From Maribacter vaceletii (GTDB lineage: Bacteria > Bacteroidota > Bacteroidia > Flavobacteriales > Flavobacteriaceae): 64,000 bases of DNA. This document shows positions 17,229-25,581 of the stretch, one piece after another. The stretch covers positions 124,001 to 188,000 of the forward strand of contig NZ_RBIQ01000008.1 of the NCBI RefSeq assembly GCF_003634105.1, read 5' to 3'. Both the position numbers and the translations under genes were made by a program. The notes beneath the pieces were generated by a model. That model saw only the letters and a program-made list of their open reading frames with translations, searched no databases and was not told the DNA's origin. The first letter of the stretch is position 1. Every line of letters begins with the position of its first letter.

Positions 17229-17411
17229 ATGGGAATGAATAAAAACACCGTACTCGCGTGGGCAACATTTATAATGCTATTTGTAGGAGTAGCTCTTATT
17301 GCACTTGGTGCTTTTAGATATGATGATGTAGCCGGATGGGGATTTGCTTCTGTAGGTATAGGTTTTTTTGCTATTGCATGGGTTTTTAATGCTTTAAAAG
17401 GTAGAGTTTAA
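17229..17411 (+). CDS. Small two-helix membrane protein (CAL67264-like family)
   Basis: 60 residues, two predicted membrane helices (about 8-28 and 34-54) joined by FRYDDVAGWG. I recognise it from memory as the small flavobacterial CAL67264 family, often found before the ABC-F gene as here (39 bp gap). Its start MGMNKNTVLAWATF is preceded by an A-rich leader, and GATATTTG at 17192-17199 is a one-mismatch promoter box. Function unknown. Confidence 0.7.
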   Translation: MGMNKNTVLAWATFIMLFVGVALIALGAFRYDDVAGWGFASVGIGFFAIAWVFNALKGRV

Positions 17412-17450
17412 AACAAATTTTCACACTTTTCATTACGATAAATACATACT

Positions 17451-19142
17451 ATGTCTGACGATAAGAAAGTAATTTTCTCCATGTCTGGAGTTTCCAAGAC
17501 GTTTAAAACTGCAAATACACCAGTATTAAAAAATATATATTTAAGCTTCTTTTATGGGGCAAAAATTGGAATTTTAGGGCTCAATGGTTCTGGTAAATCT
17601 ACCTTATTAAAAATTATAGCAGGCGTTGATAAAAATTTTCAAGGCGATGTAGTTTTTTCTCCAGGATATAATGTTGGGTATTTAGAACAGGAACCCCAGT
17701 TAGATGAAGATAAAACGGTTCTGGAAATTGTAAAAGAAGGTGTTGCAGAAACAGTAGCTATATTAGATGAGTATAATAATATTAATGACCAGTTTGGATT
17801 AGAAGAAGTATATTCTGATGCTGATAAGATGGATAAATTAATGGCTAGGCAAGCTGTTTTGCAAGATCAGATAGATGCTTCTAATGCTTGGGAGTTAGAT
17901 ACAAAATTAGAAATAGCAATGGATGCGTTACGTACTCCAGATTCCGATAAGAAAATAGCAGTACTTTCTGGAGGGGAGCGAAGACGAGTTGCATTATGTA
18001 GATTGTTATTGCAGGAACCAGAAATTTTATTATTAGATGAACCTACTAACCATTTAGATGCAGAATCTGTACACTGGTTAGAACACCATTTAGCACAATA
18101 TAAAGGAACTGTTATTGCTGTAACGCATGATAGGTACTTTTTAGATAATGTTGCAGGATGGATTTTAGAATTAGATAGAGGAGAAGGTATTCCTTGGAAA
18201 GGAAATTATTCTTCTTGGTTAGATCAAAAATCTAAACGATTAGCACAAGAAAGCAAAACAGCTTCTAAAAGACAAAAAACTTTAGAACGAGAGTTAGAGT
18301 GGGTACGCCAAGGAGCAAAAGGAAGACAAACAAAACAAAAGGCGCGTCTTAAGAATTATGATAAGTTAATGAGTCAAGATCAAAAACAACTTGACGAAAA
18401 ACTAGAAATATATATTCCTAATGGACCTAGATTAGGAACTAATGTTATAGAGGCAACAGGAGTTAGTAAAGCCTATGGCGATAAATTACTTTATGAGGAC
18501 TTAAAATTTAATCTTCCGCAAGCTGGTATTGTAGGTATTATTGGTCCAAATGGTGCTGGTAAAACCACAATTTTTAGAATGATAATGGGGGAGGAAACTC
18601 CAGATAAAGGAGAGTTTGTTGTAGGAGAAACAGCAAAAATTGCCTATGTAGATCAAAGTCATTCTAATATAGACCCAGAAAAAACTATTTGGCAAAATTT
18701 TAGTGATGAGCAAGAGCTTATTATGATGGGAGGTAGGCAAGTAAATTCTAGAGCCTATTTAAGTAGGTTTAATTTTTCTGGTAGTGAACAAAATAAAAAA
18801 GTAAATATGCTTTCTGGTGGGGAGCGTAACCGTTTGCATTTAGCGATGACGCTTAAAGAAGAAGGAAATGTTTTGCTTTTAGATGAACCTACCAATGATC
18901 TAGATGTTAATACTTTACGAGCACTAGAAGAAGGTTTAGAGAATTTTGCTGGTTGTGCGGTAGTTATTTCTCACGACCGTTGGTTCTTAGATCGTATTTG
19001 TACGCATATATTAGCTTTTGAAGGAGATTCTCAAGTATATTTCTTTGAAGGTTCTTTTTCTGATTACGAAGAAAATAAGAAAGCACGTTTAGGTGGCGAT
19101 TTAATGCCAAAACGTATTAAGTATAAAAAGTTGATTAGATAG
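17451..19142 (+). CDS. ettA: ABC-F translation factor, energy-dependent translational throttle EttA
   Basis: 563 residues, two ABC ATPase domains with no membrane part. First Walker A GLNGSGKST (43-51), first signature LSGGERRR, Walker B LLLDEPTNHLD; second Walker A GPNGAGKTT, signature LSGGERNR, LLLDEPTNDLD. The linker WVRQGAKGRQTKQKARL and the arm region match EttA, which binds the ribosomal E site and gates entry into elongation according to ATP/ADP. Length and domain order are normal. Ends in a bidirectional terminator. Confidence 0.93.
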   Translation: MSDDKKVIFSMSGVSKTFKTANTPVLKNIYLSFFYGAKIGILGLNGSGKSTLLKIIAGVDKNFQGDVVFSPGYNVGYLEQEPQLDEDKTVLEIVKEGVAETVAILDEYNNINDQFGLEEVYSDADKMDKLMARQAVLQDQIDASNAWELDTKLEIAMDALRTPDSDKKIAVLSGGERRRVALCRLLLQEPEILLLDEPTNHLDAESVHWLEHHLAQYKGTVIAVTHDRYFLDNVAGWILELDRGEGIPWKGNYSSWLDQKSKRLAQESKTASKRQKTLERELEWVRQGAKGRQTKQKARLKNYDKLMSQDQKQLDEKLEIYIPNGPRLGTNVIEATGVSKAYGDKLLYEDLKFNLPQAGIVGIIGPNGAGKTTIFRMIMGEETPDKGEFVVGETAKIAYVDQSHSNIDPEKTIWQNFSDEQELIMMGGRQVNSRAYLSRFNFSGSEQNKKVNMLSGGERNRLHLAMTLKEEGNVLLLDEPTNDLDVNTLRALEEGLENFAGCAVVISHDRWFLDRICTHILAFEGDSQVYFFEGSFSDYEENKKARLGGDLMPKRIKYKKLIR

Positions 19143-19162
19143 AAAATAGAGTATTAACCTAG

Positions 19163-19198
19163 ATGCCTCTTTGTAATATACACAAGAGGCATTTTTTT
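19163..19198. terminator. Bidirectional terminator between ettA and a convergent GNAT gene
   Basis: ATGCCTCTT (19163-19171) pairs with AAGAGGCAT (19184-19192), followed by seven T. The T run overlaps the stop codon of the minus-strand gene. Confidence 0.85.
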
Positions 19199-19661
19199 AT
19201 TCTAAAATTAATTCCATTTTTACATCACTTCTAACATAGGGTAAATTTTTTTCCAAAGGAATGTGTGTAAAACCATATTTTTCATAAATATGAAGAGCAG
19301 TATCCAATTTGGTACTAGAATATAATAGAATTTTAGGCCATTTCTTTTCTTGGGCAAAATTTATAGCAAACTCTACTAATTGTTGCCCTATCTTTAAACC
19401 TTGGTAATCTTGGTCTACAGCCATTTTTCCTAATTCATAATTACCATCTTTCATTATAATATAAGAAAAGCATCCAACTATAGTATTTTGGTATTGGGCC
19501 ATGAAAATATAACCGCCGGGCTTAATAATAGCATCTTCGCAATTTTCTAATAATTGAGAATCTTTTTCTTCGACATGAAAATATTTTTTCAGCCAAGCTA
19601 TATTTAAATCTTTAAAAGCTTTTGCGTGTATAGGTTTGTAGGGTATTATTTGTAAGCTCAT
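19197..19661 (-). CDS. GNAT-family N-acetyltransferase
   Basis: 154 residues. Core GNAT pattern: beta-strand YIFMAQYQNTIVGCFSY, beta4 with YELGKMAVDQDYQGLKIGQQLVEFA where QxxGLKIG forms the acetyl-CoA pyrophosphate loop, and the C-terminal ALHIYEKYGFTHIP. Soluble cytoplasmic enzyme, substrate unknown. Its stop codon lies inside the shared terminator. ATG start at 19661; the 163-bp gap upstream separates it from a divergent gene. Confidence 0.85.
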   Translation of the reverse strand: MSLQIIPYKPIHAKAFKDLNIAWLKKYFHVEEKDSQLLENCEDAIIKPGGYIFMAQYQNTIVGCFSYIIMKDGNYELGKMAVDQDYQGLKIGQQLVEFAINFAQEKKWPKILLYSSTKLDTALHIYEKYGFTHIPLEKNLPYVRSDVKMELILE

Positions 19662-19718
19662 TTTTTGTCATTACTGTATTTTATTAAAGATATAGAATTC
19701 ATAGAAATAAAAATAATT

Positions 19719-19745
19719 GCAACTTTTTTTAACAAAAAAAATCTA
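19719..19745 (+). promoter_or_regulatory. Candidate ECF-sigma promoter upstream of the coiled-coil gene
   Basis: TTGCAACT (GCAACT 19719-19724), 17 bp, then TCTA (19742-19745). The same element and spacing precede the ECF sigma gene at 53351-53384. A competing weak TATATTTA box lies nearer the gene, so the assignment is tentative. Confidence 0.4.
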
Positions 19746-19824
19746 AAACTACTTTTCCTGCGTATATTTAAAAAACAAACAACCAATTTTAAAAGTTAAA
19801 CAAGGTTAATTAATTTTTTACATT

Positions 19825-20712
19825 ATGAGTGAATCTAAAAATAACAACGGTTTAAAGGTATTAGCAGGGTTACTAGGAGTAATTCTTTTAGGTACTATTA
19901 TTTATACTGTTAGTCTTTATCAAGAGAAGAAAAAGACGGAAACTGTTCTTACTAAAGAAAAAGAATTAGTAGTAGAAGATTTAAATAGTTTAAAATCGGA
20001 GTACGATAAAGCTATTTTAGAGAGTAATGCAACTAATGAAGAATTAGTAACTGCAAGAGATAACATTTCAAAGTATATTGATTCTGTAAAAGCAATGAAA
20101 GGAGATATAGCATCTTTGTCTAGATATAGAAGACAAGTAGGTGTTTTAAAAGCAGAAAGAGCTAAATTATTAAAGCAAGTAGATTCTCTTACACGCTCTA
20201 ATACTTTAATTGCTATGGAAAGAGATAGTACTTATGTAGAGTTAGAAAAGCAAACAGTTTTTAATGATTCTCTAGTAGTACAAAACACGCAATTAGCAGA
20301 TGTAGTAGAAAAAGGTTCTGCATTAAATTTATCAAAATTTTCTGTAGATGCTGTAAAAGAGCGTAATAGTGGTAAACTAGTATCTACTTCTAGAGCTGGT
20401 AGAACGGATAAATTTAAAATTTGCTTTACAGTTGCAGATAATGTAATTGCAGGAGCTGGTGATAGAGAATTTTTTGTGGAAGTTTTAGATCCTCAAGGAA
20501 ATGTTTTAGGAGAAAGTTATTCTAAAACAAATGAATCTGGAGCTTCTGTAACGTATAGTAAGTCTACAAGTTTTTATTATGAAAATAAATCTTTAGATGT
20601 TTGTGACTATATAGGAAAGCCTGTTGGAGATTTCCAAAAAGGAAATTATATGGTGAATGTTTATGATGATAAATTAAAATTATTAGGAACTTCTAAGTTT
20701 ACTTTGAAGTAA
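19825..20712 (+). CDS. Membrane-anchored coiled-coil protein of unknown function
   Basis: 295 residues. A short cytoplasmic head, one transmembrane helix (about 9-30), a long coiled coil (about 31-165) rich in Leu, Glu and Lys, and a C-terminal domain (about 185-295) of beta strands: KICFTVADNVIAGAGDREFFVEVLDPQGNVLG and a final YMVNVYDDKLKLLGTSKFTL. The C-terminal part looks like a small immunoglobulin-type beta sandwich. No enzymatic motif. It is conserved-looking in flavobacteria and is sometimes annotated as a chromosome-partitioning protein without visible support (from memory). Followed by a strong terminator. Confidence 0.65.
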   Translation: MSESKNNNGLKVLAGLLGVILLGTIIYTVSLYQEKKKTETVLTKEKELVVEDLNSLKSEYDKAILESNATNEELVTARDNISKYIDSVKAMKGDIASLSRYRRQVGVLKAERAKLLKQVDSLTRSNTLIAMERDSTYVELEKQTVFNDSLVVQNTQLADVVEKGSALNLSKFSVDAVKERNSGKLVSTSRAGRTDKFKICFTVADNVIAGAGDREFFVEVLDPQGNVLGESYSKTNESGASVTYSKSTSFYYENKSLDVCDYIGKPVGDFQKGNYMVNVYDDKLKLLGTSKFTLK

Positions 20713-20743
20713 TAACGAGAACACACACTATCCATTAATATTT

Positions 20744-20780
20744 AAGAGCCAATCATTAATTTGATTGGCTCTTTTATTTT
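20744..20780. terminator. Strong bidirectional terminator
   Basis: Perfect 12-bp stem AAGAGCCAATCA / TGATTGGCTCTT (20744-20755 and 20762-20773), 6-nt loop, T run on the plus strand. It separates the coiled-coil gene from convergent fumC. Confidence 0.9.
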
Positions 20781-20797
20781 GTAGTAGAATTTAATTA

Positions 20798-22195
20798 TTA
20801 CTTTAAGCTACCTACCATATTTTCTGGTTTTACCCAAGCATCATAATCTTCTGCAGATACATACCCAAGATTAATGGCTTCTTCTTTTAAAGTAGTTCCG
20901 TTTTCATGTGCAGTATTTGCAATTTCGGCAGCTTTATAATACCCAATTTTAGTGTTTAAAGCCGTAACAAGCATTAAAGAATTGTTTAATAATTCTTTAA
21001 TAACACTATGGTTAGGCGTTATGCCAGAGGCACAATTAACATCAAAACTTACACATGCATCTCCAATTAATTGCGCAGATTGTAAAATATTTGCGCCCAT
21101 CATTGGCTTAAAAACATTTAATTCATAATGACCTTGTGTACCGCCAATAGTAACAGCTACATCATTACCCATTACTTGCGCACATACCATAGTAAGTGCT
21201 TCACATTGAGTAGGGTTTACTTTTCCAGGCATAATAGAACTACCTGGTTCATTTGCAGGAATAATAATTTCACCAATACCAGAACGAGGACCAGAAGCCA
21301 TCATTCTTACATCATTTGCAATTTTATTTAAGGAAACTGCTAATTGTTTTAAAGCTCCGTGACTTTCTACTATAGCATCGTGTGCAGCTAGAGCTTCAAA
21401 TTTATTCTCCGCAGTATTAAAAGGTAGTTCAGAAAATTCTGCAATATATTTTGCTACTAATACATCATAACCTTCTGGAGTATTTAAACCTGTACCTACG
21501 GCAGTACCACCTAAAGCAAGTTCACTTAAATGCGCTAGTGTGTTTTTTAATGCTTTTAATCCATGGTCTAATTGGGATACATAACCAGAAAATTCTTGTC
21601 CTAAGGTTAGGGGAGTAGCATCCATTAAATGGGTTCTACCAATTTTTACAACCGTATTAAACTCTTTAGCTTTTTTAGCAAAAGTATCTCGTAGTTGACT
21701 AACACCAGGAATAGTATTTTCTACTATTTTTTTATAAGCTGCAATGTGCATTCCTGTAGGAAAGGTATCGTTAGAAGATTGCGATTTGTTTACATCATCA
21801 TTAGGTTGTATAGTTTTTTCGCCTTCACCTATTATTTTTCCTGCAATTTCATGAGCACGATTAGCAATTACCTCATTTACATTCATATTACTTTGCGTAC
21901 CAGAACCAGTTTGCCAAATAACTAAAGGAAATTGGTCATCATGTTTTCCAGCAAGAATTTCATCGCAAACAGTAGCTATTAAATCTCTTTTTTCAACGGC
22001 AAGTACTCCTAATTCATGATTGGTATAAGCTGCTGCTTTTTTTAAATAAGCAAAACCATATACTATATCTAATGGCATAGATGCAGCTGCTCCAATTTTA
22101 AAATTATTTCTGGAGCGTTCTGTTTGTGCTCCCCAATACTTATCACTAGGAACTTTTACTTCGCCCATAGTGTCTTTTTCTATCCTAAAGCTCAT
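20798..22195 (-). CDS. fumC: Class II fumarate hydratase
   Basis: 465 residues, the family's usual length. Reversible hydration of fumarate to malate in the TCA cycle. The family signature [11 protein letters not shown] is intact; [22 protein letters not shown] and [12 protein letters not shown] mark the other two active-site segments. Cytoplasmic homotetramer in characterised members. ATG start at 22195 with an exact promoter box 23 bp upstream on the minus strand. Confidence 0.96.
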   Translation of the reverse strand: MSFRIEKDTMGEVKVPSDKYWGAQTERSRNNFKIGAAASMPLDIVYGFAYLKKAAAYTNHELGVLAVEKRDLIATVCDEILAGKHDDQFPLVIWQTGSGTQSNMNVNEVIANRAHEIAGKIIGEGEKTIQPNDDVNKSQSSNDTFPTGMHIAAYKKIVENTIPGVSQLRDTFAKKAKEFNTVVKIGRTHLMDATPLTLGQEFSGYVSQLDHGLKALKNTLAHLSELALGGTAVGTGLNTPEGYDVLVAKYIAEFSELPFNTAENKFEALAAHDAIVESHGALKQLAVSLNKIANDVRMMASGPRSGIGEIIIPANEPGSSIMPGKVNPTQCEALTMVCAQVMGNDVAVTIGGTQGHYELNVFKPMMGANILQSAQLIGDACVSFDVNCASGITPNHSVIKELLNNSLMLVTALNTKIGYYKAAEIANTAHENGTTLKEEAINLGYVSAEDYDAWVKPENMVGSLK

Positions 22196-22218
22196 TTTTT
22201 AAAAAGTTTTATTTATAT

Positions 22219-22226
22219 CAAAGGTA
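22219..22226 (-). promoter_or_regulatory. TAnnTTTG promoter box of fumC
   Basis: On the minus strand the box reads TACCTTTG, 23 bases before the fumC ATG. Confidence 0.55.
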
Positions 22227-22264
22227 GGGGTTTACAGATTTATTTCCATTTTTTTTAATTTTGA

Positions 22265-22297
22265 TTTGCACTATTAGTGTATTTAAAAGTATCTTTG
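22265..22297 (+). promoter_or_regulatory. Consensus Bacteroidota promoter of the 58-residue membrane gene
   Basis: TTTG (22265-22268), 21 bp, TATCTTTG (22290-22297). One of the most complete matches to TTTG-N19/21-TAnnTTTG in this window. Confidence 0.7.
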
Positions 22298-22317
22298 CAT
22301 TGTTAATATTATATATC

Positions 22318-22494
22318 ATGTTTGACTTTGACCAATATTTAGGATTTTTATCATTTTTAACCATTTTAACCATAGGTTTTTGGTTAATGATTTTTTTGTT
22401 AACATTTGTTATCCCTTACTGGTTATTTGGTAACATTAAAGAATTACTAAAAGAAAAAAGAGATGCTAAAAAAGCTGCTCGTGAAAACGCATAA
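22318..22494 (+). CDS. Small membrane protein of unknown function
   Basis: 58 residues from ATG 22318, which lies 20 bases after the promoter box; an upstream in-frame TTG at 22261 would place the promoter inside the gene. One or two hydrophobic helices cover residues 8-40, followed by a positively charged tail KELLKEKRDAKKAARENA. This helix plus basic tail resembles the small flavobacterial membrane peptides of unknown role. Monocistronic; its stop codon is the first base of a terminator. Confidence 0.65.
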   Translation: MFDFDQYLGFLSFLTILTIGFWLMIFLLTFVIPYWLFGNIKELLKEKRDAKKAARENA

Positions 22495-22530
22495 AAAAAG
22501 GGAAATCTAAATAAGATTTCCCTTTTTTGT
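22494..22530. terminator. Bidirectional terminator
   Basis: GGGAAATCT (22500-22508) pairs with AGATTTCCC (22514-22522), flanked by an A run and a T run, so it can serve both this gene and the minus-strand gene that ends at 22558. Confidence 0.85.
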
Positions 22531-22557
22531 TTTTAGTTATTTTTGTTTACACTTTGA

Positions 22558-23211
22558 TTACCAATTATTAAGTGTATTCCCAAAGCTTCTAAAATACTTT
22601 TCTAAACTACGGGTAGATAATTTTCTATTTATAATTTCTGACCAGGAGTATTTTTTATAAATATCTTCCTCTTCTGAAAGTTGTTCTGTTTTAAACTCTT
22701 TAGTTTCTTTCTTTAACTTTTGTTTTTCTTTAAGAATGTGAAGTTCTTTTTCCATGGCTTCTATATCTATACCATGCACATACCTATCATATAATTTAAT
22801 ACGTATAAAATAGACAATAGGAATAACTACCATACAAATAGGAATTACCCACCATATGTTTTCTGTATCAATGATATCATCAGAATCTGAGAAAACCTCA
22901 AATAACTGAAATGCATACATTGCGATTGGAATAATAATAATATGATACCACCAGTTTTTAGAAGAAAAAAACCAAATAATCATAAGATATAAAGGAATGA
23001 TTTTACTGAAAAGGAACCAGAAATATACAGAAACACTATGAAAACCTCCATTATCTATTGTATAACCAAGTAAAGAAATTGTCTCATTTGGTTCTTTTGG
23101 CAAGTAATCATAAAACTTATATAAAAAAGGAGATACAGCAATAAAAAATACAAAAATAGATTCTAAAATTATTTTTGTTTTAGCTTTTTTACTTGTAGAA
23201 TTATTAATCAT
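22558..23211 (-). CDS. Integral membrane protein of unknown function
   Basis: 217 residues with four predicted membrane helices (about 12-32, 55-80, 85-105 and 120-138), an acidic periplasmic loop FSDSDDIIDTENIWW between the third and fourth, then a cytoplasmic helical, highly charged tail (about 145-217) with EKELHILKEKQKLKKETKEF. No motif that I recognise. It may be a conserved flavobacterial hypothetical; the tail could be a coiled coil that binds a partner. ATG start at 23211. Confidence 0.6.
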   Translation of the reverse strand: MINNSTSKKAKTKIILESIFVFFIAVSPFLYKFYDYLPKEPNETISLLGYTIDNGGFHSVSVYFWFLFSKIIPLYLMIIWFFSSKNWWYHIIIIPIAMYAFQLFEVFSDSDDIIDTENIWWVIPICMVVIPIVYFIRIKLYDRYVHGIDIEAMEKELHILKEKQKLKKETKEFKTEQLSEEEDIYKKYSWSEIINRKLSTRSLEKYFRSFGNTLNNW

Positions 23212-23260
23212 TAGGTAGAAGTTCTTTTCTACTAACGATTATGTTTTAAAAAAAGTATAA

Positions 23261-23290
23261 AAAAAGGGCAATTAATATCGCCCTTTTTTT
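23261..23290 (-). terminator. Terminator of the small lipoprotein gene
   Basis: AAAAAGGGC (23261-23269) pairs with GCCCTTTTT (23280-23288). On the minus strand it lies directly downstream of the lipoprotein stop codon at 23298. Confidence 0.8.
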
Positions 23291-23297
23291 ATATTTT

Positions 23298-23435
23298 TTA
23301 TTCTGGCCTTAGATGTTTTTTATCTATTCCTTGTTCATACAGTTGATCATCATCAGAAGATGTGTTTGGGGAACAAGAGACAGCCATTAAGGTAACTACT
23401 GCTGCAAAAGCAAAAATAATTTTTTTCATTTTCAT
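23298..23435 (-). CDS. Small lipoprotein of 45 residues
   Basis: An ORF of 45 codons starting MKMKKIIFAFAAVVTLMAVS followed by CSPN, so the lipobox Cys is residue 21, then an acidic SSDDD segment and ending LYEQGIDKKHLRPE. Cleavage would leave a 25-residue lipopeptide tail in the envelope. Ending with a YxQxIDKxxxRP-type motif is typical of small flavobacterial lipoproteins as I remember them. The start could also be the ATG two codons later. It has its own terminator and a weak promoter-like TACTTTCG (23470-23477, minus). Confidence 0.75.
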   Translation of the reverse strand: MKMKKIIFAFAAVVTLMAVSCSPNTSSDDDQLYEQGIDKKHLRPE

Positions 23436-23507
23436 AAGTATTTAGTTAGACATGGAGTGTTTCTAAAAACGAAAGTAACTAAAAAATTGATGCGAAAATG
23501 CATTTAA

Positions 23508-23532
23508 ACGTTAAAATTGAGCGCTTTAACGT
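23508..23532. promoter_or_regulatory. Inverted repeat upstream of the small lipoprotein gene
   Basis: ACGTTAAA (23508-23515) and TTTAACGT (23525-23532) form an 8-bp perfect dyad with a 9-bp centre, in the 152-bp gap between tsaE and the lipoprotein. It lacks a T run, so an operator is more likely than a terminator. Confidence 0.35.
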
Positions 23533-23587
23533 ATAAATAAGTATTTTGTCGATGTTTTTAAATCGAGGTGAAGTATAAGATAAAGGG

Positions 23588-23995
23588 TTACATAACTAAT
23601 TGGCGGTTAGTAGCATCAATAATTTCTATAGTAATTTGTGTAGTATCTTCAGGAAGATAAGAAGGTATTTTTTCTGGCCACTCCATTAAAATCCATGCTT
23701 TAGAATTTAAGTAATCTTCTAAGCCAAAGTCTAACGCTTCATTTTCATCATTTAATCTATAAAAATCAAAATGATAGGCAATTAATTCTCCTTCTGTATT
23801 TTCATATTCATTTACAATTCCAAAAGTAGGGCTGTTTACTATATCTTTTACATCAAGAAGTTTTACTATTTCTTTTATTAATGTTGTTTTACCAGCTCCC
23901 ATTTCACCATTAAAAGCTAAAAATTTATTTGGAGCGTTTCTTAAAATCTCTTCGGCAACTTCTTTTAGCTGATTTTCAGAATATATAATGTTCAT
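23588..23995 (-). CDS. tsaE: tRNA threonylcarbamoyladenosine biosynthesis ATPase TsaE
   Basis: 135 residues. P-loop GEMGAGKTTL at 30-39, switch-like SPTFGIVNEYE, and Walker-B-like YHFDFYRL, all diagnostic of TsaE/YjeE, the ATPase that works with TsaB and TsaD in making t6A37 on ANN-decoding tRNAs. Normal length. It starts 6 bp after the stop of porX and is probably cotranscribed with it; this neighbour pair is common in Bacteroidota. Confidence 0.93.
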   Translation of the reverse strand: MNIIYSENQLKEVAEEILRNAPNKFLAFNGEMGAGKTTLIKEIVKLLDVKDIVNSPTFGIVNEYENTEGELIAYHFDFYRLNDENEALDFGLEDYLNSKAWILMEWPEKIPSYLPEDTTQITIEIIDATNRQLVM

Positions 23996-24001
23996 CTAAT
24001 T

Positions 24002-25546
24002 TTATTTAGGCTCTAATACTACAAAAGGAATAATCATTTCCTCTAAAGAAACGCCACCATGTTGGTAGGTATTTCTATAGTATTTTACATAATGATTATA
24101 GTTATTTGGATATGCAAAAAACATATCATTTTTTGCAAAAATAAAAGAACTACTCATATTTATACTTGGTAATTGTATGTTTTTAGGATTTGTTGCAGCA
24201 ATTACTTCTTTTTCGTCATAAGTTAAACTTCTACCTGTTTTATATCTTAAGTTTAAGCTGGTGTCTTTATCTCCAATTACTTTAGATGCTTGCTTTACAT
24301 TTATGGTTCCATGATCTGTAGTAATAATAAGTTTCATTCCCATAGTTTGGGCTTGCTGTATTATTTCTAATAAAGGAGAATTTTTAAACCAACTTTGTGT
24401 TAATGATCTATACGCTTTATCATTAGAAGCAAGTTCTTTAATAACCTCCATTTCAGTTTTTGAATGTGAGAGCATATCTACAAAATTGTAAACAATGGCG
24501 GTTAGATCATTATCTTTCTGAGATTTGAAATTTTGAGAAAGTTGTTTTCCTTGCTTTAAGCTACTTATTTTATGATATTCCCATTTTATGTCTAAACCTA
24601 AATTCTTTATTTGTGCACCAAGAAATTTATCTTCAAAAAGGTTTTTCCCTCCTTCATCTGTATCGTTTTTCCACCAGTTCGGATGTTTTTTTTCCATTTC
24701 TAATGGGGTAAGCCCAGAGAATATTGCATTTCTGGCATATTGCGTAGCAGTAGGTAAAATACTAAAGTAACAATCTTCTTTAATCTTTTTATAAAAAGTG
24801 TTTACTGTATCTTCAAAAGCACACCATTGATCTAATCTAAGATTATCAATAACAACTAATAATGTTTTATTGTTTTTAAGCTCAGGAACTACCCATTTTT
24901 TAAATAAAGTGTGCGATAATACTGGGGCATTATTATTTACAAACCAATCTTTATATTCTTTATCAATAAATTTTGAAAATTGATTATTTGCTTCTGTTTT
25001 TTGAGATTCTAAAATCTCGAACATACTGCTGTCTTCAATTTCTTCTAATTGTAATTCCCAGTATATTAACTTATTGTATAATTCTACCCATTCTTCCTTA
25101 GAATTTACCATAGCTAAATCCATAGCTATTTTTCTAAATTCTTGTTGATAATTTGCAGTAGTTTTCTCTGAAACCAGACGAGAATGGTCTAAGTTCTTTT
25201 TTAAAGACAGTAAAATTTGATTAGGATTAACAGGTTTTATAAGGTAATCTGCTATTTTAGAGCCAATAGCCTCTTCCATTATAAGTTCTTCTTCACTTTT
25301 AGTAATCATTACTACGGGTAAAGAAGAATTTAATATTTTAATTTCGTTTAAAGTTTCCAATCCAGAAATACCGGGCATATTCTCATCTAAGAAAACAATA
25401 TCTACACGAGTTTCTTGGAGTTCTTCCAAGGCTTCTTGCCCACTTTTGCAGGTTACAACTAAATAGTTTTTTGCTTCTAAGAATAGAATATGTGGTTTTA
25501 ATAAATCTATCTCATCATCTACCCAAAGTATTGTTATCTTGTTCAT
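24002..25546 (-). CDS. porX: PorX: response regulator fused to a PglZ/alkaline-phosphatase-like domain
   Basis: 514 residues. Receiver domain 1-120: VDDE at 9-12, Asp54 (VFLDENMPG), Thr82, Lys104 (LIKP). After a helical linker (about 125-205), residues 215-514 form a PglZ-type alkaline phosphatase superfamily domain, with VVIDNLRLDQW and a C-terminal TTDHGTINV metal-binding segment. In Porphyromonas and Flavobacterium, PorX with PorY controls type IX secretion and gliding genes. The porY kinase is not in the window. No DNA-binding domain, as expected. Confidence 0.92.
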   Translation of the reverse strand: MNKITILWVDDEIDLLKPHILFLEAKNYLVVTCKSGQEALEELQETRVDIVFLDENMPGISGLETLNEIKILNSSLPVVMITKSEEELIMEEAIGSKIADYLIKPVNPNQILLSLKKNLDHSRLVSEKTTANYQQEFRKIAMDLAMVNSKEEWVELYNKLIYWELQLEEIEDSSMFEILESQKTEANNQFSKFIDKEYKDWFVNNNAPVLSHTLFKKWVVPELKNNKTLLVVIDNLRLDQWCAFEDTVNTFYKKIKEDCYFSILPTATQYARNAIFSGLTPLEMEKKHPNWWKNDTDEGGKNLFEDKFLGAQIKNLGLDIKWEYHKISSLKQGKQLSQNFKSQKDNDLTAIVYNFVDMLSHSKTEMEVIKELASNDKAYRSLTQSWFKNSPLLEIIQQAQTMGMKLIITTDHGTINVKQASKVIGDKDTSLNLRYKTGRSLTYDEKEVIAATNPKNIQLPSINMSSSFIFAKNDMFFAYPNNYNHYVKYYRNTYQHGGVSLEEMIIPFVVLEPK

Positions 25547-25554
25547 TTAGTACT

Positions 25555-25562
25555 TATATTTG
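25555..25562 (+). promoter_or_regulatory. TAnnTTTG promoter box of the HD hydrolase gene
   Basis: TATATTTG, 19 bases before the TTG start codon at 25582, with a loose TTGT 20 bp upstream. It lies 9 bp from the divergent porX start. Confidence 0.55.
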
Positions 25563-25581
25563 TGCGTAAATTATACCGATT

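Noticed and set aside
20798-22195. Plus-strand ORFs of 67 and 76 codons inside fumC
   Set aside because: Antisense shadows of a highly conserved gene, rich in His/Thr/Tyr as expected of the complement of AT-rich coding DNA.
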